Positions 50,095 to 54,833 of a DNA stretch of 54,833 nt are shown piece after piece. Each line of letters begins with the position of its first letter. Position 1 is the first letter of the stretch. The position numbers and the translations under genes are program-made. The notes under the pieces were generated by a model that had not been told where the DNA came from, did no database searches, and worked only from the letters and a program-made list of their open reading frames with translations. Source of the DNA: an uncultured Clostridia bacterium (lineage in GTDB: Bacteria; Bacillota; Clostridia; UBA1381). The stretch lies in contig CANRJY010000014.1 of assembly GCA_947631085.1 (NCBI GenBank), positions 1 through 54,833 of the forward strand. The letters run 5' to 3'.

Positions 50095-51012
50095 TTACTT
50101 TATGCTGTCAATATCATACGGCGTAATTTGGTAAACAAAATAGTTAAGCCAGTTTGAGAACAGCAGATTTGCGTGCGAGCGCCAGCGCACCAACGGTTTT
50201 TTCGTCGGATCGTCATTCGGAAAATAGTTTTTCGGCACGCTCGGATTTAGCCCGCGCTCCAAATCGCGAAAATACTCGTCCCGCAGGGTATTCGCGTCAT
50301 ACTCGGAATGGCCCATCACGAAGATTTTCCTTCCGCCCTTCGTAAACACAATATACACGCCCGCCTCCTTCGATTCGGCAAGCACCTCAAGCGCCTTGAC
50401 CTTGTCGATATCCTCGCGCCTTACCTCCGTATGGCGCGAGTGCGGCGCATAGAACTCATTGTCAAAGCCCCGTATCAGCTTTGCCGTGCGGCGGTTGATC
50501 CTGTGGCGGAAAACTCCGGAGCACTTTTTCTCAAGCGGATATTTTGGCACTCCGTAGTGATAGTACAGTCCCGCCTGAGCCGCCCAGCAGATATGGAGCG
50601 TGGAAGTGACATGTGTTTTTGACCATTCCATTATCTTAACGAGCTCCTCCCAGTAGTCTACCTCCTCAAATTCGAGATTTTCCACGGGCGCTCCGGTTAT
50701 GATCATACCGTCGTATTTTGCGTTTTTTATCTCGTCGAATGTCTTGTAAAACTGCGCCAGGTGCTGCTGCGACGTATTTTTTGACGTGTGCGAGTCCATC
50801 TGAAGAAAGTCAATCTCGACCTGCAGGGGTGAGTTTGACAAAAGCCGTAAAAGCTGTGTTTCGGTTGTTATTTTGGTAGGCATCAGATTTACTATAACGA
50901 TTTTCAGCGGACGAATATCCTGATGCATAGCCTTTTTTTCACTCATAACAAAAATATTCTCCCTGCGAAGCTGGGAAGTTGCCGGCAGCTTATCCGGTAT
51001 TTTAATTGGCAT
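50095..51012 (-). CDS. metA: Homoserine O-acyltransferase MetA (probably acetyl-CoA-dependent)
   Basis: A 305-aa enzyme of methionine synthesis. The active site has C142 ([15 protein letters not shown]) and the MGHSEYD histidine. Residue 111 is Glu (GAPVE), the residue that in Bacillus MetA selects acetyl-CoA; E. coli succinyltransferase has Gly at the matching place (established result, recalled). It is therefore likely a homoserine O-acetyltransferase despite its MetA fold. It starts the metA-ttcA-DUF362 unit and is divergent from tepA. Confidence 0.93.
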   Translation of the reverse strand: MPIKIPDKLPATSQLRRENIFVMSEKKAMHQDIRPLKIVIVNLMPTKITTETQLLRLLSNSPLQVEIDFLQMDSHTSKNTSQQHLAQFYKTFDEIKNAKYDGMIITGAPVENLEFEEVDYWEELVKIMEWSKTHVTSTLHICWAAQAGLYYHYGVPKYPLEKKCSGVFRHRINRRTAKLIRGFDNEFYAPHSRHTEVRREDIDKVKALEVLAESKEAGVYIVFTKGGRKIFVMGHSEYDANTLRDEYFRDLERGLNPSVPKNYFPNDDPTKKPLVRWRSHANLLFSNWLNYFVYQITPYDIDSIK

Positions 51013-51058
51013 AGCGTGTCTCTCCCGTTTGAAATAATTTGTAATTTAATACACACCA

Positions 51059-51087
51059 AGTATAACACACATTTTTATATTTTACAA
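51059..51087 (-). promoter_or_regulatory. metA promoter
   Basis: Minus-strand TTGTAA (51082-51087), 17-bp spacer and TATACT (51059-51064), 47 bp before the metA start. No SAM riboswitch or S-box is seen in this leader. Confidence 0.75.
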
Positions 51088-51163
51088 CCCAAAAAGAATA
51101 AATTCCGCTCCGACAAACTATACTAAAAAGAAAAATACCGCAGTTTAAAGGGGTGGATATTAA

Positions 51164-51883
51164 TTGAACGAAGAAAACGAAAACCGTAACCAATACGAGG
51201 ACGAACCCGACATGATAGAGCAAAACCGCGAACAGATAAAGGAATTTGGCAGCGTTGAAACGCACAATCCCCGCGGGAATATTCATTGTCTAAGTATCAT
51301 AGGTCAGGTCGAGGGGCATATGGTTCTGCCTCCGCAGAATAAGACAACAAAATATGAGCATGTAATGCCGCAGCTTGTGGCTGTCGAGGAGGATCCGGAT
51401 ATCGACGGGCTTTTAGTGCTTTTAAACACCGTCGGCGGCGATGTAGAAGCCGGACTTGCCATAGCCGAGATCATCACAGGTATGAAAAAGCCCACGGTGT
51501 CGCTCGTATTGGGCGGAGGGCACAGTATCGGAGTGCCGCTTGCGGTCGCGGCGGATTACTCATTCATCGCGCCCACGGCGACCATGACCGTACATCCGCT
51601 CCGCATGAGCGGCGTTGTGATCGGCGTTATGCAGACGTTCCAGTATTTTCAGCGCATGCAGGACAGAATCATCGAATTTGTAGTGTCAAATTCCAATATC
51701 ACCTATGAACGGTTTAAGGAACTCATGCTGACCACAGACGAAATCGCAAATGACGTGGGAAGCATATTATTCGCCGAAAAAGCTGTGGAATGCGGGCTTA
51801 TCAACAGTATCGGCGGGCTCTCGGACGCTTTGGAAAAAATGTATGAGCTTATCGCGGAGGTGAGAAAATGCTCCACTCAATAG
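51164..51883 (+). CDS. tepA: ClpP-like translocation-enhancing protein TepA
   Basis: A 239-aa ClpP-fold serine protease. An acidic N-terminus (1-30) precedes the core: [25 protein letters not shown], the nucleophile S121 in [11 protein letters not shown], and H144 in [10 protein letters not shown]. In B. subtilis TepA affects protein export and is encoded with ylzJ next to spoIIIE. Here ylzJ follows with a 16-bp overlap, but the FtsK/SpoIIIE gene is at 8186-10615. The start is TTG at 51164 with GGGGTGG 7 nt upstream. Confidence 0.88.
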   Translation: MNEENENRNQYEDEPDMIEQNREQIKEFGSVETHNPRGNIHCLSIIGQVEGHMVLPPQNKTTKYEHVMPQLVAVEEDPDIDGLLVLLNTVGGDVEAGLAIAEIITGMKKPTVSLVLGGGHSIGVPLAVAADYSFIAPTATMTVHPLRMSGVVIGVMQTFQYFQRMQDRIIEFVVSNSNITYERFKELMLTTDEIANDVGSILFAEKAVECGLINSIGGLSDALEKMYELIAEVRKCSTQ

Positions 51884-52059
51884 TGCCGGCGGATGTCGTG
51901 TTCTTCGACAACACGCGGATAAACCGCCGCCATCTGCGCCTGTACGACGGCGTGACCTTTGAAATAAGCAACGGATGCGTGGACAGGATCATAAGCACAA
52001 ATCCACGCGATTATCTTAAATATCACCATTTGCTCGGGACAAAACTGCCGGTCGCGTAA
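51868..52059 (+). CDS. ylzJ: YlzJ-like protein
   Basis: A 63-aa protein, [20 protein letters not shown], with [13 protein letters not shown] near the end. It matches YlzJ in size and position after tepA. It overlaps tepA by 16 bp (GGAGGTGAG before ATG). Its function is unknown; conservation beside tepA suggests a shared membrane or export role. It ends in a GC-rich terminator. Confidence 0.82.
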   Translation: MLHSIVPADVVFFDNTRINRRHLRLYDGVTFEISNGCVDRIISTNPRDYLKYHHLLGTKLPVA

Positions 52060-52082
52060 ACCGCGCCGGCAGTCCGTTTTTT
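52045..52082 (+). terminator. Terminator of the tepA-ylzJ unit
   Basis: CTGCCGG (52045-52051) pairs with CCGGCAG (52066-52072), with an inner CGCG/CGCG, followed by TCCG and TTTTTT. It overlaps the ylzJ stop. Confidence 0.88.
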
Positions 52083-52214
52083 GTCATATTCATGCGGACG
52101 GATAAATTCTGCTCCGCCGTACATAGTTTTAAAAGGACAATCCGTCTTTGTAAACATTTCTATGTGCGCCGAATATAATAGATATCATAATAAAGGCGAA
52201 AGGGATGATTACCC

Positions 52215-52442
52215 ATGAATAAAAAAATCGAGGATATGCTCCGCGGCTTCAATCAAAATCAGCTCCGCGAGATTAACAGCTTCCTAAACTCCGCACAGGG
52301 CGAGCGGCTCAAAAAAAAGCTCGGCTCGACAGAGCGCGACAAGCTCATCCGCGAATTTTCAAAGCTTGACACAAACGACGTGCGGCGCAGACTGTCTCAG
52401 CTGAGCGACGATGATTTGCGCAATATTATAAGCAAGCTGTAG
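52215..52442 (+). CDS. Small helical protein, unknown function
   Basis: A 75-aa charged, helical protein, MNKKIEDMLRGFNQNQLREI, with LSDDDLRNIISKL at the end. No Cys, no membrane segment. AAAGGG precedes the ATG. I do not recognise a family. It starts a run of three small genes (gaps 11, 18 and 52 bp) that continue into superoxide reductase, all on the plus strand, so they are probably cotranscribed. A weak TATAAT lies at 52178-52183; its -35 is unclear. The 155-bp gap before it has a 7-bp inverted repeat GACGGAT/ATCCGTC (52097-52146). Confidence 0.65.
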   Translation: MNKKIEDMLRGFNQNQLREINSFLNSAQGERLKKKLGSTERDKLIREFSKLDTNDVRRRLSQLSDDDLRNIISKL

Positions 52443-52453
52443 GAGGCGATATT

Positions 52454-52756
52454 ATGGCGGACGCAATAGACACGTTAAAAAGCATACTCGGCGACGACGC
52501 GGAGGACAAAATCAAGAACGTGATGAACAGCTTAGGCTCAGACGAGCCTAAAATGCCTAACGCGAATATTGAGAGTTTGGATTACATAATGCAGCTTAAA
52601 AGCATCATCTCACAGCTCGGCAATTCTCACGACGACCCCCGCTCCAATCTGCTGCTGTCGCTAAGACCTTATATGCGATCCAACAGACAGCGTTCCATTG
52701 ACTCGGCTGTTAAGCTTCTCAACATGACGAAGCTCGCACAGCTTTTCAGGCAGTAA
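52454..52756 (+). CDS. Small protein, unknown function
   Basis: A 100-aa protein, MADAIDTLKSILGDDAEDKI, with an acidic N-half and a basic C-half (SLRPYMRSNRQRSIDSAVKLL). Likely helical; no membrane segment. GGAGG precedes the ATG. Not recognised as a known family; the 'single 100-aa helical' type occurs in clostridial spore or envelope loci, but no role can be assigned. Second gene of the small-protein run. Confidence 0.65.
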   Translation: MADAIDTLKSILGDDAEDKIKNVMNSLGSDEPKMPNANIESLDYIMQLKSIISQLGNSHDDPRSNLLLSLRPYMRSNRQRSIDSAVKLLNMTKLAQLFRQ

Positions 52757-52774
52757 AATCAGGGAGGGATCACG

Positions 52775-53056
52775 ATGTACCGCAGCTACAGCTATAAAAA
52801 CATGCCTCAGCCCATCATCAGGCGCGAACCTTCTCCCGCTCAGCCTCCGCCGCAGAGCGCGCCGGAGCCGAAAGAAACAGTTCAGCGCGCCGCTCCCGCA
52901 CAAAAAAAACCGGAAGGATTGGGCGGCTTGCTGCAAAATATCCAAACGGACGACATTATCCTGATTGTCGTTATTTTCGCGCTGCTTCTCGACGACTGCG
53001 ACGACAAGCTGCTGCTTCTCGCGCTCGGATTTATTTTCTTCTCGGATTTATTTTAG
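52775..53056 (+). CDS. Small protein with Pro/Ala-rich region and hydrophobic C-terminus
   Basis: A 93-aa protein. Residues 1-55 are Pro/Ala/Gln-rich (REPSPAQPPPQSAPEPKE, APAQKKPEGLGGLL); residues 62-93 are hydrophobic (IILIVVIFALLLDDCDDKLL, then LALGFIFFSDLF), with a D-D-C-D-D interruption. A C-terminal anchor in a membrane or spore coat layer is possible. The RBS is GGGAGGG. Third of the small-protein run; function unknown. Confidence 0.68.
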   Translation: MYRSYSYKNMPQPIIRREPSPAQPPPQSAPEPKETVQRAAPAQKKPEGLGGLLQNIQTDDIILIVVIFALLLDDCDDKLLLLALGFIFFSDLF

Positions 53057-53108
53057 AGTATAATCTGCGCGTCACAAAGGCAGAATATATACAAAAGAGG
53101 TGTTTTTA

Positions 53109-53495
53109 ATGCTCAATGAACCGAAATTTCTCAAATGCACAATCTGCCGCACGATGATTGAAACGCTCAGTCCGCAGTGCTGCGACGAGCTGACCTGCTG
53201 CGGCAGACCTATGGAGCTGATAAAGCCGAACGAGCTTATAACTCTTGAGGAAAAGCATCTGCCCGTAATAAAACGCGGCGACGGATGCATAATAGTATGC
53301 GTGGGACGGCTCCTTCATCCGATGAGCCGCGAGCATAATATAATGTGGGTAGAGGCAAAAACAAAATATTCGCATCAGCGGGTGAATTTAAAAACCGGCG
53401 ACGATCCAATCGTCACCTTCCGCATTCCCGACAGAGTTCCTGTTTCGGTCTACGCGTACTGCAACCTTCACGGGCTTTGGAAATCGTCACTGTAA
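53109..53495 (+). CDS. dfx: Desulfoferrodoxin-type superoxide reductase
   Basis: A 128-aa iron protein that reduces superoxide to peroxide without making oxygen, typical of anaerobes. The N-terminal desulforedoxin site has C10-x2-C13 and C30-C31. The active centre has H50, H70, H76, C118 and H121 with Glu48 before Lys49, matching the four-His one-Cys site and the nearby E-K pair of known superoxide reductases. The start is ATG 53109; a GTG at 53100 lies in the ribosome binding site AGAGGTG. It ends the small-gene run; its stop is within the first TGTAA box. Confidence 0.93.
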   Translation: MLNEPKFLKCTICRTMIETLSPQCCDELTCCGRPMELIKPNELITLEEKHLPVIKRGDGCIIVCVGRLLHPMSREHNIMWVEAKTKYSHQRVNLKTGDDPIVTFRIPDRVPVSVYAYCNLHGLWKSSL

Positions 53496-53652
53496 GCTTT
53501 TTGTAAGGGAGCTGTAATTATTGTCCGGCGTTTTGTAATCACTGTAAGAGCGCTGTAAATTATGCCGGCTGTTTGTAATCACTGTAACTTTATCCGTAAA
53601 ATACTGTAATTCAATTACAGCCATATACATAAAGCCTTACATTTTATTTACA
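53490..53652. repeat. Helically phased array of (C/T)TGTAA boxes
   Basis: Boxes CTGTAA, TTGTAA or CCGTAA start at 490, 501, 512, 533, 542, 553, 573, 582, 594 and 604, and on the opposite orientation TTACAG or TTACA at 615, 637 and 648 (all 53xxx). Spacings are mostly 9-12 or 20-22 bp, near one or two DNA turns. CTGTAATT-C-AATTACAG (604-620) is a perfect palindrome. Two longer copies (about 41 bp) share CCGGC, TTTGTAATCACTGTAA. No reading frame explains it. It looks like a multi-site protein-binding region upstream of the promoter at 53667. Confidence 0.85.
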
Positions 53653-53666
53653 TTCGGCGATTCCTA

Positions 53667-53695
53667 TTGATTTATCCGAAACCGTATTGTATAAT
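53667..53695 (+). promoter_or_regulatory. Promoter downstream of the TGTAA-box array
   Basis: Plus-strand TTGATT (53667-53672), 17-bp spacer and TATAAT (53690-53695). The -10 lies in a 15-bp palindrome ATTGTATAATACAAT (53686-53700). No protein-coding gene follows on the plus strand. Confidence 0.8.
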
Positions 53696-53701
53696 ACAAT
53701 C

Positions 53702-53775
53702 ACGGATAAAAAGGGGTAGTTATATATTAACTGAACACTTTGGAAAAAAGACGGAGCACTCGGCTCCGCTTTTTT
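53702..53775 (+). ncRNA. Candidate small RNA of about 75 nt
   Basis: From the predicted start near 53702 the transcript would run through a purine-rich AAAAAGGGG, a hairpin AGTTA-TATAT-TAACT (53718-53732), an A-rich spacer and a terminator hairpin CGGAGC/GCTCCG (53752-53768) with T-run. No start codon with a fitting frame follows the AAGGGG. The 3' end abuts the DUF362 gene stop (convergent). Existence is inferred from the promoter and terminator only. Confidence 0.55.
53746..53775. terminator. Bidirectional terminator before the DUF362 gene 3' end
   Basis: CGGAGC (53752-53757), 5-nt loop, GCTCCG (53763-53768), flanked by AAAAAAGA and CTTTTTT. It ends the plus-strand RNA and the minus-strand DUF362 gene. 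Confidence 0.85.
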
Positions 53776-53784
53776 CATTTTATA

Positions 53785-54660
53785 TCAATCAATATTTATC
53801 AGCTCATAATCGGTACTGCCGATGCCGAGCTTTACAGCCGCTTCCACGGTGTGCGCGCCGTTGCGGCTTTCTATTCTCTCTATCAAATGCGCCTGCCCTG
53901 GATCGTCGGTCGCGGCGTATACCAAATCAAGGCAAGCCTTGTCGATCGCTACCGGATCGGTTGAAATCAGTATTCCGATATCCTTCATGCACGGATCCTC
54001 CGCTACGGCGCAGCAGTCGCAGTCGACCGACATATTGCACATTACGTTGACATACACAATTTTGTCGCCAAACATATCCGCTACCGTCATAGCCGCGTCA
54101 GCCATCGCTTCGAGGAACTTATCATTGTCAACTTCGGGCGACCATACCTTTTCCGGCTCTCCCGCTCCGTGTATGTTCGCCTTGCCGAACGATGATGCCG
54201 TTCCTATTGATATTTGTTTGAGCGCTCCGCCGTAACCGCCCATAGGATGACCCTTGAAATGCGACAGCACCAGCATGGAATCATATTTTGCCAAATTTTT
54301 TCCAACATAGTTTTTCTTAAGCACAGCGCCGTTATTTACCTCCAGCTCCATATCGGGCCCCTCTGCGTCAAGAAGGTCAAAATCGAACGCGGCGCTCCAA
54401 CCGTGGTGTTTTATCGTTTCGAGATGCCGTTCGGTCGTATTGCGCGAGCCGTCGTATGCGGTGTTGCATTCAACAGCCGTACCGCCTACATAATCTATAA
54501 CTGGTTTCCAAAATTCGGGTCTTAAAAAATTTTGATTGCCTTCCTCGCCCGAATGAATTTTAACGGCAACTTTGCCGGTAAGCTCCCTTCCTAAGCCCTT
54601 ATACATTTCGAGAACGCGCTCGGGAGATATAATTTCAGAAAAATACACTTTCGATTTCAT
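53785..54660 (-). CDS. DUF362 domain protein without ferredoxin domain
   Basis: A 291-aa protein with DUF362 blocks AVKIHSGEEGNQNFLRPEFWKP, SHFKGHPMGGYGGALKQISIG, and a Cys-rich VNVMCNMSVDCDCCAVAEDPCM followed by STDPVAIDKACLDLVY. The Cys cluster may bind a metal or iron-sulfur centre. Unlike the protein at 48064, it lacks a ferredoxin domain. Function unknown. GGAGG precedes the ATG. It has its own promoter and ends at the terminator shared with the candidate small RNA. Confidence 0.85.
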   Translation of the reverse strand: MKSKVYFSEIISPERVLEMYKGLGRELTGKVAVKIHSGEEGNQNFLRPEFWKPVIDYVGGTAVECNTAYDGSRNTTERHLETIKHHGWSAAFDFDLLDAEGPDMELEVNNGAVLKKNYVGKNLAKYDSMLVLSHFKGHPMGGYGGALKQISIGTASSFGKANIHGAGEPEKVWSPEVDNDKFLEAMADAAMTVADMFGDKIVYVNVMCNMSVDCDCCAVAEDPCMKDIGILISTDPVAIDKACLDLVYAATDDPGQAHLIERIESRNGAHTVEAAVKLGIGSTDYELINID

Positions 54661-54712
54661 TGTCTTTGCCTCCGTTTCCGTTTATTATCGGTATTATTTC
54701 ATCATTTTCCTA

Positions 54713-54741
54713 ATTTTATAATATCCGCCGCATATTGTCAA
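54713..54741 (-). promoter_or_regulatory. Promoter of the DUF362 gene
   Basis: Minus-strand TTGACA (54736-54741), 17-bp spacer and TAAAAT (54713-54718), 53 bp before the ATG. Beyond it the window's last 92 bp are AT-rich, with no feature I can support. Confidence 0.87.
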
Positions 54742-54833
54742 GTAACATAAATACAGTTTCACGTCAATCTAATTTATTAACAAAGTTGTAACATTAATCA
54801 AAGCAAGAAAAAAGTGCAGAAATTCAGTGAGAT

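Noticed and set aside
51013..51163. SAM riboswitch before metA
   Set aside because: The leader after the promoter is only about 40 nt and lacks S-box core motifs.
51002..51286. 94-aa hydrophobic minus-strand frame overlapping tepA and the metA promoter
   Set aside because: It is antisense to conserved tepA codons and runs through the metA promoter, without a ribosome binding site.
53667..54050. 127-aa plus-strand reading frame starting in the promoter after the TGTAA array
   Set aside because: It overlaps the DUF362 gene antisense and the terminator and has no ribosome binding site.

Overview
The window is chromosomal DNA from an anaerobic, endospore-forming member of the Clostridia (Firmicutes). 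The reasoning: sporulation genes yqfC, yqfD and ylbJ, the tepA-ylzJ pair, a DacF-type carboxypeptidase, the Firmicutes block phoH-ybeY-era-yqzL-recO, a glycyl radical enzyme with its oxygen-sensitive activase, a desulfoferrodoxin-type superoxide reductase, S-layer-homology (SLH) proteins, strong AGGAGG-type ribosome binding sites, many TTG/GTG starts, and textbook TTGACA-17-TATAAT promoters. No insertion sequence, prophage or CRISPR array was seen. About 80 percent of genes lie on the minus strand, which is probably the leading strand here.

Layout. 1-310: tRNA-Val, tRNA-Thr and tRNA-Tyr with a terminator. 313-883: a yefM-yoeB toxin-antitoxin operon with its operator. 923-3559: a VanR/VanS-like two-component system and a VanY-like D,D-carboxypeptidase. 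3575-10615: rluB, dacF, folD, a YgiQ radical SAM protein and an FtsK/SpoIIIE translocase. 10666-10861: a 98-bp tandem hairpin repeat. 11004-15893: the pyrBCFKD pyrimidine operon with promoter and terminator. 15926-24553: hemW, a zinc-ribbon protein, efp, a TraX-like membrane protein, a DUF4364 protein, an unknown membrane protein, an HI0933-type flavoprotein, an AI-2E-family transporter and an SLH protein. 24654-28060: activase plus a B12-independent diol-dehydratase-type glycyl radical enzyme. 28089-31226: cell-surface polysaccharide genes. 31290-33923: HPr, then an SLH protein behind a cyclic-di-GMP-I riboswitch. 34008-43754: galM, rpsT, recO-yqzL-era-ybeY-phoH-yqfD-yqfC, ylbJ, obgE, rpmA, rplU with leader. 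43764-51087: DUF1015 protein, a small YtxH-like protein, a DUF2798-like membrane protein behind a structured leader RNA, trpB, a stalk-domain protein, a DUF362 ferredoxin protein, a TtcA-like protein and metA. 51164-53495: tepA, ylzJ, three small unknown proteins and superoxide reductase. 53490-54741: a helically phased array of TGTAA boxes, a promoter, a candidate small RNA, and a second DUF362 protein.

How genes may work together. The pyr operon encodes de novo UMP synthesis steps from aspartate carbamoylation to orotate, plus OMP decarboxylase; pyrE and carAB are not in the window. The surface genes (two SLH proteins, polysaccharide genes, carboxypeptidases, VanRS) point to active envelope control, with one SLH protein predicted to be switched on by cyclic di-GMP. 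The most unusual signals are non-coding: the TGTAA-box array with its candidate small RNA (53490-53775), the structured leader with its own consensus promoter (46133-46286), and the riboswitch (33748-33923). A 122-bp same-strand overlap of ygiQ and folD also stands out.

All assignments rest on reading motifs and context by eye; no database search was run.
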